A stretch of 64,000 nt of DNA. Origin: Martinezella multihospitum. GTDB taxonomy: Bacteria > Pseudomonadota > Alphaproteobacteria > Rhizobiales > Rhizobiaceae. Location of the stretch: contig NZ_FMAG01000002.1 of assembly GCF_900094585.1 (NCBI RefSeq), forward strand, positions 202,007 to 266,006, written 5' to 3'. The position numbers were made by a program, and so were the translations under genes. Below the pieces are notes generated by a model that was given only the letters and a program-made list of their open reading frames with translations, had not been told where the DNA came from and searched no databases. Positions within the stretch are counted from its first letter, which is position 1, and every line of letters starts with the position of its first letter. This document shows positions 16,706 to 24,898 of the stretch, one piece after another.

Positions 16706-18301
16706 ATGAAAAAGATTTCTGTCCTGCTGGCAGTGACAGCCCTGGCTTCGGTCATGGCGACGTCCGCCTGGTCAAAAACACTTGTCTATTGCTCGGAAAG
16801 CTCGCCGGAAGGTTTCGATCCGGGTCTCTACACCGGTGGCAACACTTTCGACGCCTCGTCGCGCACGGTCTATAGCCGTCTCGTCGAGTTCAAGCATGGC
16901 AGCACCGAGATCGAGCCGGGCCTCGCTGAAAGCTGGACCGTGTCTCCGGACGGTAAGGAATATACCTTCAAGCTGCGCAAGGGCGTGAAGTTCCAGACCA
17001 CCGATTTCTTCACGCCGACGCGTGACCTCAACGCTGATGACATCATCTTCTCCATCAGCCGTCAGCTGGGCACGGATAGCCCCTGGGCAAAGTATGTCGC
17101 CGGCGGCTCCTATGAATACGCCGATGGCATGGGCTTCCCGAAGCTCATCAAGTCGATCGACAAGGTTGACGATCTCACCGTCAAGTTCGTCCTGAACCGT
17201 CCGGAAGCTCCCTTCCTCGCCGACCTTGCGATGGACTTTGCCTCGATCCTGTCGAAGGAATATGCCGACAAGCTTCAGGCCGATGGCAAGATGGAGCAGA
17301 TGAACCAGCAGCCGCTCGGCACTGGCGCATTCACGTTCGTTGCCTACCAGCCGGATGCCGTCATCCGCTACAAGGCAAACGAAACCTATTTCAAGGGCAA
17401 GGAAAAGATCGACGATCTCGTCTTTGCGATCACGCCGGACGCTTCCGTCCGTGCGCAGAAGCTGAAGTCCGGTGAGTGCAACATCATGCCTTACCCGAAT
17501 GCAGCCGATATCAAGGACCTCAAGGCTGACAAGAACCTCAAGGTTCTCGAGCAGGCCGGTCTGAACGTTTCCTACCTCGCCTACAACACGATGGTTGCTC
17601 CGTTCGACAAGGTCGAAGTGCGCAAGGCGATCAACATGGCCGTCAACAAGCAAGCCATCGTCGACGCCGTCTTCCAGGGCTCTGCCAAGGTTGCGACGAA
17701 CCCGATCCCGCCGACCATGTGGTCCTACAACAAGGACATCAAGGACGACGCCTTCAATCCGGACGAAGCCAAGAAGCTGCTTGAAAAGGCTGGCGTCAAG
17801 GATCTCAGCATGAAGATCTGGGCGATGCCGGTTTCGCGTCCGTACATGCTGAACGCGCGCCGCGCTGCCGAGCTGATGCAGGCGGACCTCGCCAAGATCG
17901 GCGTCAAGGTCGAGATCGTCACCTATGACTGGGCCCAGTATCTGAAGCTCTCCTCCGCCAAGGACCGTGATGGTGCGGCCATCCTCGGCTGGACCGGTGA
18001 CAACGGCGACCCGGACAACTTCCTTGACACACTGCTCGGCTGCGACGCTGTCGGCGGCAACAACCGTGCACAGTGGTGCAACAAGGAATTCGACGATCTG
18101 GTGAAGAAGGCCAAGCAGACGGCTGACCTCAAGGAGCGCTCCAAGCTCTACGAAGAAGCCCAGGTTATCTTCAAGCGTGAAGCACCCTGGATGACCATCG
18201 ACCATTCGGAAGAATTCATCCCGATGACGAAGAATGTCTCCGGCTACCATCAGGACCCGGTTGGCGTTCACCGCTTCGACGGCGTCGATATCGCCGAATA
18301 A
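16706..18301 (+). CDS. dppA: Peptide ABC transporter, periplasmic substrate-binding protein (DppA-like)
   Basis: A 531-residue SBP_bac_5 family protein. Residues 1-23 form a Sec signal peptide (MKKISVLLAVTALASVMATSAWS, cleaved near SAWS-K). The mature part has the typical features: LVYCSESSPEGFDP at the start, GLAESWTVSPDGKEYTFKLRKGVKF, and the PYMLNARRAAELMQADLAKIGVKVE and WTGDNGDPDNFLD segments of dipeptide-binding proteins. A pair of cysteines (near SGECNIMP and LLGCDAVG) could form disulfides, as in E. coli DppA. It delivers di/oligopeptides (possibly also haem or delta-aminolevulinate, as DppA does in rhizobia) to the membrane complex encoded downstream. Start at 16706 rather than 16646 because the signal peptide begins there. 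Confidence 0.93.
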   Translation: MKKISVLLAVTALASVMATSAWSKTLVYCSESSPEGFDPGLYTGGNTFDASSRTVYSRLVEFKHGSTEIEPGLAESWTVSPDGKEYTFKLRKGVKFQTTDFFTPTRDLNADDIIFSISRQLGTDSPWAKYVAGGSYEYADGMGFPKLIKSIDKVDDLTVKFVLNRPEAPFLADLAMDFASILSKEYADKLQADGKMEQMNQQPLGTGAFTFVAYQPDAVIRYKANETYFKGKEKIDDLVFAITPDASVRAQKLKSGECNIMPYPNAADIKDLKADKNLKVLEQAGLNVSYLAYNTMVAPFDKVEVRKAINMAVNKQAIVDAVFQGSAKVATNPIPPTMWSYNKDIKDDAFNPDEAKKLLEKAGVKDLSMKIWAMPVSRPYMLNARRAAELMQADLAKIGVKVEIVTYDWAQYLKLSSAKDRDGAAILGWTGDNGDPDNFLDTLLGCDAVGGNNRAQWCNKEFDDLVKKAKQTADLKERSKLYEEAQVIFKREAPWMTIDHSEEFIPMTKNVSGYHQDPVGVHRFDGVDIAE

Positions 18302-18319
18302 CAAAAAATCTGTAAGAAT

Positions 18320-18371
18320 GCCCGGCTAGGACCGGGCGACCCGGCGGTCAGACACCCTGTCTGACCGCCGG
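18320..18371 (+). promoter_or_regulatory. Tandem RNA hairpins between dppA and dppB
   Basis: Two stem-loops: GCCCGG/CCGGGC (18320-18337) and a perfect 14-bp stem CCGGCGGTCAGACA/TGTCTGACCGCCGG with loop CCC (18341-18371). The second is followed by AAAAATTT rather than a T-run. In other ABC transporter operons such hairpins protect the binding-protein mRNA and reduce downstream permease expression. That role is inferred here. Confidence 0.7.
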
Positions 18372-18390
18372 AAAAATTTGGACAACTGTC

Positions 18391-19395
18391 ATGTTGCGAT
18401 TTTTTTTCAGCCGCCTTGCGGTGCTGATCCCGACATTCCTCGGCGTATCGATCGTCGCCTTTTCACTCATTCGCCTGCTTCCCGGCGATCCTGTCATGCT
18501 GATGTCGGGCGAACGCGTCATGTCGCCGGAACGTCATGCACAGATCTCGCACGATCTCGGCTACGACCAGCCGATGGTCGTCCAGTACGGCAAATATCTC
18601 TGGAACGTCCTGCATGGCGATTTCGGCGCCTCGATCACGACAAAGCGTGACGTATTGACCGACTTCTTCACCTTCTTTCCAGCGACGCTGGAGCTGTCGC
18701 TCTGCGCCATGATACTTGCGGCCTGTCTTGGCATCCCGGCCGGCGTTTTCGCCGCCGTCAAGCGAGGCACATGGTTCGATCAGAGCGTCATGGGCGTGGC
18801 CCTTGTCGGCTTTTCCATGCCGATCTTCTGGTGGGGCCTGCTGCTGATCATCTTGTTCAGCGGCTATCTGCACTGGACGCCGGTTTCCGGTCGTATCGGC
18901 CTTATTTATTTCTTCAAGCCCGTTACCGGCTTCATGCTGATCGACAGCCTGCTCTCCGGTCAGAAGGGCGCCTTCTGGTCCGCTTTCAATTCGCTGATCC
19001 TGCCGACCATCGTGCTCGGCACCATCCCGCTTGCCGTCATCGCCCGCCAGACACGCTCCGCCATGCTCGAAGTGCTCGGTGAGGATTATGTCCGCACCGC
19101 CCGCTCCAAGGGCCTGTCGCCGGTGCGTGTCGTTTCCGTGCATGCGCTGCGCAACGCCATGATCCCCGTCATCACCACGATCGGCCTGCAGACGGGTGTG
19201 CTGCTCGGCGGCGCCATCCTGACGGAGAGCATCTTCTCCTGGCCGGGCATCGGCAAATGGATGATCGATGCGGTCACCAAGCGTGATTATCCGGTGGTGC
19301 AGGGTGGCCTGTTGCTGATCGCCGGCATCGTCATGTCCGTCAATCTCGCCGTCGACCTGCTCTACGGCTTTATCAATCCACGCATTCGTCACTAG
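18391..19395 (+). CDS. dppB: Peptide ABC transporter permease DppB
   Basis: A 334-residue inner-membrane permease of the DppB/OppB type with about six transmembrane helices. The N-terminus (LRFFFSRLAVLIPTFLGVSIVAFSLIRLLPGDP) is diagnostic for this subunit. The ATPase-coupling EAA loop is visible near residues 228-247 (EDYVRTARSKGLSPVRVVSVHALRNA). It follows dppA after a 90-base gap with hairpins and precedes dppC by 9 bases. Confidence 0.95.
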   Translation: MLRFFFSRLAVLIPTFLGVSIVAFSLIRLLPGDPVMLMSGERVMSPERHAQISHDLGYDQPMVVQYGKYLWNVLHGDFGASITTKRDVLTDFFTFFPATLELSLCAMILAACLGIPAGVFAAVKRGTWFDQSVMGVALVGFSMPIFWWGLLLIILFSGYLHWTPVSGRIGLIYFFKPVTGFMLIDSLLSGQKGAFWSAFNSLILPTIVLGTIPLAVIARQTRSAMLEVLGEDYVRTARSKGLSPVRVVSVHALRNAMIPVITTIGLQTGVLLGGAILTESIFSWPGIGKWMIDAVTKRDYPVVQGGLLLIAGIVMSVNLAVDLLYGFINPRIRH

Positions 19396-19404
19396 GAGCG
19401 GTCC

Positions 19405-20298
19405 ATGAGCACGGTAAGCGTCAAAACCGACCGTCCTTCCGCTCTGGCGGAGTTCTGGTACTATTTTTCCCGCAACAAGGGCGCCGTCATCGGACTTGCG
19501 ATCTTCGTCTTCGTTCTCTTGCTGGCGATCTTCGCCAGCGTCGTCGCACCCCATAATCCTGACGCCGCTTACGGCAGCGACATGCAGCGCTTGCCGCCGG
19601 TCTGGGCGGCCGGCGGCAACAGCAGCTTCCTGCTCGGCACGGACGCCATTGGCCGCGATTTGCTGTCGCGCCTCATCTACGGCACGCGGTATTCGCTGTT
19701 CATCGGCCTCGTGGTTGCTTCGGTTTCCGCGGCCGCCGGCGTCCTGATCGGCCTTGTCGCCGGCTATGTTCGCGGCTACACCGACACGATCATCATGCGC
19801 GTCATGGATATCATCCTCGCCGTCCCTTCGCTGCTGCTCGCCCTGGTGCTGGTGGCGATCCTCGGGGCTGGTCTGACGAATGCGATGATAGCCATCGCCA
19901 TCACCTACCAGCCGCATTTCGTTCGCCTGACCCGCGCCTCCGTCATGGCCGAGCGCGACAAGGAATATGTCGTTGCCTCGCGCGTTGCCGGCGCTGGTTC
20001 GTTGCGGCTGATGTTCAAGACGATCCTGCCCAACTGTCTTGGGCCGCTGATCGTCCAGACGACGCTCTCCTTCTCGTCGGCCATTCTGGATGCCGCCGCT
20101 CTTGGCTTCCTCGGCCAGGGCGCCCAGCCGCCGACGGCGGAATGGGGCACGATGCTCGCGGACTCGCGTGAATTCTTCCTGAGCAATCCTTGGCTCGTCA
20201 CTTTCCCCGGTCTCTGTATCCTGATTACGGTGCTCGCCATCAATCTGATGGGCGACGGCCTGCGCGATGCCTTCGACCCGAAGCTGAAGAGGTCGTAA
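19405..20298 (+). CDS. dppC: Peptide ABC transporter permease DppC
   Basis: A 297-residue permease of the DppC/OppC type. It has the N-terminal first helix (GAVIGLAIFVFVLLLAIF), a periplasmic loop with HNPDAAYGSD and GTDAIGRDLLSRLIYGTRYSL, then the binding-protein-dependent transport domain. The EAA loop lies at about 191-215 (YVVASRVAGAGSLRLMFKTILPN). An AGGAG site lies upstream of ATG 19405. Its TAA stop overlaps the dppD start by one base (TAATG). Confidence 0.95.
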   Translation: MSTVSVKTDRPSALAEFWYYFSRNKGAVIGLAIFVFVLLLAIFASVVAPHNPDAAYGSDMQRLPPVWAAGGNSSFLLGTDAIGRDLLSRLIYGTRYSLFIGLVVASVSAAAGVLIGLVAGYVRGYTDTIIMRVMDIILAVPSLLLALVLVAILGAGLTNAMIAIAITYQPHFVRLTRASVMAERDKEYVVASRVAGAGSLRLMFKTILPNCLGPLIVQTTLSFSSAILDAAALGFLGQGAQPPTAEWGTMLADSREFFLSNPWLVTFPGLCILITVLAINLMGDGLRDAFDPKLKRS

Positions 20299-21314
20299 TG
20301 GCACTCCTCGATATTGAAAACCTATCCGTTGAATTCCAGACCTCGTCCGGCCTGTTCCGGGCGGTCGATGGTGTCTCGCTGAAATGCGACAAGGGAGAGA
20401 TCCTCTCGATCGTCGGCGAGTCCGGTTCTGGTAAATCCGTCTCGATGCTCGCCATGATGGGCCTTCTGCCCTGGACGGCGAAGATCACCGCCGACCGCAT
20501 GATGTTCGATGGCAAGGATCTGCGCGGTATCTCCTCGCGTCAACGCCGCAAGATCATCGGCAAGGACATGGCGATGATCTTCCAGGAGCCGATGTCGAGC
20601 CTCAACCCGTGCTTCACGGTCGGCTTCCAGCTCGGCGAGACGCTCCGCATCCACATGGGGCTTGACCGCAAGGCGCGCCGCGAGCGCTCCATCGAGCTTT
20701 TGAAGCTCGTCGGCATTCCGGCACCGGAAGATCGTCTGTCGAACTTCCCGCACCAGATGTCCGGCGGCATGAGCCAGCGCGTCATGATCGCCATGGCGCT
20801 CGCCTGCAATCCGAAGCTTTTGATCGCCGATGAGCCGACCACTGCGCTCGACGTGACGATCCAGGCGCAGATCCTCGATCTGCTCGTGCGCCTGCAGCAG
20901 GAGCAGGGCATGGCGCTCGTGCTCATTACCCACGACATGGGCGTCGTTGCCGAAACGGCAGAGCGGGTGCAGGTGCAATATGCCGGCCAGAAGGTCGAGG
21001 AGCAGCCGGTCAAGGCGCTGTTCCGCGATCCGCATCATCCCTATACGGCAGCCCTTCTCTCGGCTCTGCCGGAGCGTGCCGAAGTCGGCGAGCGCCTGCC
21101 ATCGATTGCCGGCGTCGTTCCCGGTCAGCACGATCGCCCGACGGGCTGTCTCTTTGCGCCCCGCTGTTCCTTTGCCACGCCGGAATGCGACAAGGGCGTC
21201 AAGCGCCAGGGTAGCGAACTCGGCCTGACCCTTTGCAACTATCCGCTGGAACATGGCAAGCCGCTCGGTCACCCCGGCATTGCCGCCACGCAAGCAGCAG
21301 GAGGTGCCGCATGA
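20298..21314 (+). CDS. dppD: Peptide ABC transporter ATPase DppD
   Basis: A 338-residue ATPase. Walker A GESGSGKS near residue 40, Q-loop FQEPMSSLNP, signature MSGGMSQRVMIAMAL, Walker B LLIADEPTTALD, and H-loop LITHDMG. The C-terminal oligopeptide-transporter domain carries a Cys-rich block (TGCLFAPRCSFATPECDKG) that binds a 4Fe-4S cluster in related DppD proteins. I use ATG 20298, which overlaps the dppC stop; the open frame continues upstream inside dppC but without meaning. Confidence 0.95.
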   Translation: MALLDIENLSVEFQTSSGLFRAVDGVSLKCDKGEILSIVGESGSGKSVSMLAMMGLLPWTAKITADRMMFDGKDLRGISSRQRRKIIGKDMAMIFQEPMSSLNPCFTVGFQLGETLRIHMGLDRKARRERSIELLKLVGIPAPEDRLSNFPHQMSGGMSQRVMIAMALACNPKLLIADEPTTALDVTIQAQILDLLVRLQQEQGMALVLITHDMGVVAETAERVQVQYAGQKVEEQPVKALFRDPHHPYTAALLSALPERAEVGERLPSIAGVVPGQHDRPTGCLFAPRCSFATPECDKGVKRQGSELGLTLCNYPLEHGKPLGHPGIAATQAAGGAA

Positions 21315-22264
21315 CCGGCGCTGTTCTCGAAGGGCGCGATCTCGCCCGCTTTTACACCGTCAAGCGCGGCACCTTCAAACCGGAAGCGACCGTCAAGGCG
21401 CTGAACGGCGTCAGCTTCAGCCTGCAGTCGGGCCGCACGCTCGCCGTCGTCGGTGAATCCGGTTGCGGCAAGTCGACGCTCGCCCGTCTGGTGACGATGA
21501 TCGAACATCCGACGGCAGGCGAATTGCTGATCGACGGCAAGCCGGCAAAGCTTGGCGACCGCAACCTGCGCAGCGCCGTGCAGATCGTGTTCCAGAACCC
21601 TTATGGTTCGCTCAACCCGCGTCAGAAGGTCGGCTCGATCCTGGAAGAGCCGCTGAAGATCAACACGGATGATGACGCCGCCACCCGCCGCCGCAAGGCG
21701 GAGGAGATGATGGCGCGTGTCGGCCTGCGCCCGGAGCATTACGATCGTTACCCGCATATGTTCTCCGGCGGTCAGCGCCAGCGTATCGCCATTGCGCGCG
21801 CCCTGATGCTCCGGCCGAAGGTGCTGGTGCTCGACGAGCCGGTGTCCGCGCTCGATCTGTCGATCCAGGCACAGGTGCTGAACCTCTTGATGGACCTGCA
21901 GAAGGAGATGGGTCTTGCCTATCTCTTCATCTCGCACGGCCTTTCCGTCGTCCGCCATATCGCCGACGACGTGATGGTGATGTATCTCGGACGCCCGGTC
22001 GAAACCGGCACAGCCGAAGAAGTCTTCACCCGGCCGCGTCATCCTTATACGGCCGCCCTTCTGTCGGCGACGCCGATCGCTGACCCGGAGCGCGAGAAGA
22101 ACCGCATCCGCCTGCAGGGCGAGCTGCCGTCGCCGCTCAACCCGCCGAAGGGATGTCACTTCAATCCGCGCTGCTGGCGTGCCCAGGACAAGTGTCGCCA
22201 GGTCGAACCGGAACTTGCGGGCGAGGGAACGCATAAATTTTCCTGTTTCTTTCCGCTGGATTGA
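21311..22264 (+). CDS. dppF: Peptide ABC transporter ATPase DppF
   Basis: A 317-residue ATPase partner of DppD. Walker A GESGCGKST, signature FSGGQRQRIAIARAL, Walker B VLVLDEPVSALD, and the C-terminal oligo-HPY domain with two cysteines in GCHFNPRCWRAQDKC. Start at 21311 overlaps the dppD stop (ATGA). This completes a five-gene dpp operon. A rhizobial mosaic repeat lies 50 bases downstream. Confidence 0.95.
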   Translation: MTGAVLEGRDLARFYTVKRGTFKPEATVKALNGVSFSLQSGRTLAVVGESGCGKSTLARLVTMIEHPTAGELLIDGKPAKLGDRNLRSAVQIVFQNPYGSLNPRQKVGSILEEPLKINTDDDAATRRRKAEEMMARVGLRPEHYDRYPHMFSGGQRQRIAIARALMLRPKVLVLDEPVSALDLSIQAQVLNLLMDLQKEMGLAYLFISHGLSVVRHIADDVMVMYLGRPVETGTAEEVFTRPRHPYTAALLSATPIADPEREKNRIRLQGELPSPLNPPKGCHFNPRCWRAQDKCRQVEPELAGEGTHKFSCFFPLD

Positions 22265-22315
22265 TCCAAGTTGTGAATCAGGCAGATGCCAGCTTTACCG
22301 CGCCTTTCTGCCTGA

Positions 22316-22422
22316 CCCCTCACCCCAACCCTCTCCCCGCATGCGGGGAGAGGGGTCTGGTCCTGCGAACTGGCTCTGTCGTTCCCTCGCCCCGTTTACG
22401 GGGAGAGGGTTAGGGTGAAGGG
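22316..22422 (+). repeat. Rhizobial intergenic mosaic element (RIME-like palindromic repeat)
   Basis: Two complementary hairpin modules. The outer arms ACCCTCTCCCCG and CGGGGAGAGGGT form one long inverted repeat across the element. CTCCCCGCATGCGGGGAG forms an internal hairpin. The same modules recur at 61593-61769 in this window. Such CCCTCTCCCCG-type elements are common between rhizobial genes. Confidence 0.85.
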
Positions 22423-22497
22423 CCAGGCAATCGGATGCGTCAACGGCACAATCCGCCTGACTATCACTATCGGCCACGATCCAAGGCAGAAAACAGC

Positions 22498-23025
22498 ATG
22501 AACGAACCATCCAACACACCTCTCGCCATCATCGTCATGGGCGTGAGCGGCAGCGGCAAATCCTCGATTGGGGAAGGAGTCGCAGCTCAGCTCGGTGTCC
22601 ATTTCATCGAAGGCGATGCGCTGCACCCGGCCGCCAATGTCGAGAAGATGAGCAAGGGCATTCCACTGACCGACGAGGATCGCTGGCCTTGGCTCGAACG
22701 GATCGGCCGTGAGATCACCGCAAGCCTTGCCAAGGGCGAGGGGATCGCCGTCTCGTGCTCGGCCTTGAAGCGTGTCTATCGCGAGCGCCTGCGCGCGTCT
22801 GCCGGCGGCCACCTCTACTTCATCTATCTCCACGGATCCAAGGAGCTGCTGACGAAGCGCATGGGCGAGCGCAAGGGCCACTTCATGCCGGCCTCGCTGC
22901 TCGAAAGCCAGCTGCAGACCTTGGAAGTGCCGACCGGCGAGCCCGGCGTCGTCACCGTCGACATCGATGCCACGATCGAGGAGATCGTCGATGCCTCTGT
23001 CAAAAGCCTGAAGGCTATTCTCTAA
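22498..23025 (+). CDS. gntK: Gluconokinase
   Basis: A 175-residue thermoresistant-type gluconokinase (GntK/IdnK family). It phosphorylates D-gluconate to 6-phosphogluconate with ATP, feeding the Entner-Doudoroff and pentose phosphate routes. P-loop GVSGSGKSSIG at about 14-24; gluconate-site segment GDALHPAANVEKMSKGIPLTDEDRWPWL; C-terminal lid HFMPASLLESQLQTLE. Length is normal. ATG 22498 is chosen over an upstream in-frame ATG at 22435 because the P-loop would otherwise be too far in and the extra residues overlap the repeat. Confidence 0.93.
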   Translation: MNEPSNTPLAIIVMGVSGSGKSSIGEGVAAQLGVHFIEGDALHPAANVEKMSKGIPLTDEDRWPWLERIGREITASLAKGEGIAVSCSALKRVYRERLRASAGGHLYFIYLHGSKELLTKRMGERKGHFMPASLLESQLQTLEVPTGEPGVVTVDIDATIEEIVDASVKSLKAIL

Positions 23026-23034
23026 ATCAGTAAT

Positions 23035-24282
23035 TTAAGGCGCAAACCGGCCCGGAGCATAAGCCGAAATATCGATAAAGGGTGTCTCGCCGGTGATGAG
23101 CTCGGCCAGCACGCGGCCGGTCACCGGCCCGAGCGTCAGCCCGTGATGTGCGTGCCCGAAGGCGAACCACAGGCCGTTATGGCGCGGCGCCTTGCCGATG
23201 ATCGGCATCATGTCGGGCGTGCAGGGTCGCGCTCCCATCCAGGGTTCAGGGTCGAGCCGCTCGCCGAGCGGGAAGGCAGTGCGGGCGACGGCTTCGGCAC
23301 GGTCGAGCTGGACCGGCGTCTTCGGTGCATCTCGCAAGGCAAATTCGGCACCGGTCGTCAGGCGAATACCGCGGCTCATCGGTGCCAGCAAATAGCCACG
23401 CTCGGCATCCAGCATCCAGTTGTTGAGAACCGCATCGCCCTCGGGCGCATAATGCATGTGATAGCCGCGCTTGACACCGAGCGGGAAGGCATAGCCGAAG
23501 CGTTTCGTCACGATATCCGCCCAGGGGCCGAGTGCCACGACGACATCCTCCGCCTCGATCGAACCTTCCGCCGTCACCATTCTCCAGGCGGAACCGGCCA
23601 TGCCGAGCGAGACGGCATCTCCCGTCGTCACACGCCCACCGATGCTCTCGAAATAGCGACGATAGGCCGCCGTTAGCCCATGCGGGTCCAGCACCGACCA
23701 GGGATCGCGCCAGCGAAGCGCGCCGGCAAAATTACCCCTTAGATGCGGCTCGGCTGCTGCGATCTCCGCGCTGTTCATCGCGTCGTAGCCGATCCCGAAC
23801 TCGCGGCTCAGGCGTTCGGCTTCGGCAAACTCGGCGTCGCGCTTCCCGTTCGTACGGAACAGCTCCACCCAGCCGTTCTTGCGGATGAGTTCTTCGGCAT
23901 GCGAGGCCTCGATGAGGTCGTTGTGCTCGCTGACGGAATGTTCGATCAGCGGCGCATAGGCGCGTGAGATCATTTCATGGCGCTTGGTATTGGAGTTCCA
24001 CCAATAGCGAGCGAGGAAAGCGATCTGCGCCGGCAGCGCGCGCAGATGGTAATGCGCGTCGATGCGATTGTTGAAGGCATAGCGCAGCAGCAGGCCGAAT
24101 TGCTGCGGAAAGCCATAGGGCACCACGCCCTCGCGCTGTATGAGGCCGGCATTGCCGAAGGAGGTTCCCTGACCGGGCGGCTGGCGATCGACGAGGACGA
24201 CCTGTCGCCCCCGCCGCTGCAGATGGATTGCCGTCGAAACCCCGACGATACCAGCACCGAGAACGATTGCGTCCTTTGTCAT
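23035..24282 (-). CDS. FAD-dependent D-amino acid dehydrogenase-like oxidoreductase (DadA family)
   Basis: A 415-residue DAO-family flavoprotein. FAD-binding GAGIVGVSTAIHLQRRG at residues 9-25, and the C-terminal FAD-closing segment (GLWFAFGHAHHGLTLGPVTGRVLAEL). The match to DadA is in overall layout (GTSFGNAGLI near residue 40, WMGARPCTPDMMPIIG near 345). DadA oxidises D-amino acids to keto acids, passing electrons to quinone; the actual substrate here could be another amine. It stands alone, converging with gntK 9 bases apart. Confidence 0.85.
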   Translation of the reverse strand: MTKDAIVLGAGIVGVSTAIHLQRRGRQVVLVDRQPPGQGTSFGNAGLIQREGVVPYGFPQQFGLLLRYAFNNRIDAHYHLRALPAQIAFLARYWWNSNTKRHEMISRAYAPLIEHSVSEHNDLIEASHAEELIRKNGWVELFRTNGKRDAEFAEAERLSREFGIGYDAMNSAEIAAAEPHLRGNFAGALRWRDPWSVLDPHGLTAAYRRYFESIGGRVTTGDAVSLGMAGSAWRMVTAEGSIEAEDVVVALGPWADIVTKRFGYAFPLGVKRGYHMHYAPEGDAVLNNWMLDAERGYLLAPMSRGIRLTTGAEFALRDAPKTPVQLDRAEAVARTAFPLGERLDPEPWMGARPCTPDMMPIIGKAPRHNGLWFAFGHAHHGLTLGPVTGRVLAELITGETPFIDISAYAPGRFAP

Positions 24283-24400
24283 CTTATCCTGCTATCCGCA
24301 TGCTCATTGCCTTGTCACGTGACCTTCGGCATAGCCTGGGCCGTGCTCTAAGCATCGAAAATGCCTGCCAAATTTCAGCGGCGCAATTGAAAAATGCGGG

Positions 24401-24898
24401 TCAGGTCGCACTCTGTTTCAGGCAGGCGTTTTCGGCGCGGATGCGGATCGCAAGGATGATGCCGTTGAGCAGCGAAAAGATCGCGGCGTAAAGCGGCATA
24501 CCGAAAGCGAGAGGCAAGACGGCGATCTCGCCGACGACAACGGCATAGTTGGGATGGCTGAGGAAGCGATAGGGACCGTTGGTCACTAGTGGCGCGCCGG
24601 GCAGGATGATGATGCGCGTTGTCCAGCGCTCTCCAAGCGTCGCCAGTACCCAGAGACGCAGTCCCTGCAGCACCATGAAGAGCAGGAACCAGACGGGATC
24701 GACTGGCCTCCCGATGGCGAGCAGCCATAGTCCGATCAGCCAGGCCGCATGCATCGCCACCATAAACGGATAGTGCTCCGAGGCATATTCCCGGGCACCA
24801 CGGGCAAGGAGCGCTGCGGTGTTGTGCCTGGCATAGATGAGTTCTGCCAGCCGCTGCAGCGTCACGAAGGTCAGAAGCGCGATCGATGGCCACAGCAT
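24401..24898 (-). CDS. Isoprenylcysteine carboxyl methyltransferase-like protein (candidate alkylpyrone O-methyltransferase)
   Basis: A 165-residue membrane protein with about four hydrophobic segments and the ICMT/PEMT cofactor motif in its C-terminal half: GPYRFLSHPNYAVVVGEI (about 115-132). Its ATG overlaps the stop codon of the type III polyketide synthase gene (TGATG), so they are translationally coupled. The same pair occurs as bpsA-bpsB in Bacillus and in srs clusters of Streptomyces, where this family methylates the polyketide product rather than a prenyl-protein. By analogy this protein probably O-methylates an alkylpyrone or alkylresorcinol in the inner membrane. The family and coupling are seen; the substrate is inferred. 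Confidence 0.85.
   Translation of the reverse strand: MLWPSIALLTFVTLQRLAELIYARHNTAALLARGAREYASEHYPFMVAMHAAWLIGLWLLAIGRPVDPVWFLLFMVLQGLRLWVLATLGERWTTRIIILPGAPLVTNGPYRFLSHPNYAVVVGEIAVLPLAFGMPLYAAIFSLLNGIILAIRIRAENACLKQSAT

Noticed and set aside
18463..20304. A 613-residue minus-strand frame over dppB/dppC
   Set aside because: Antisense shadow of two strongly supported permease genes; no ribosome site and no family features.
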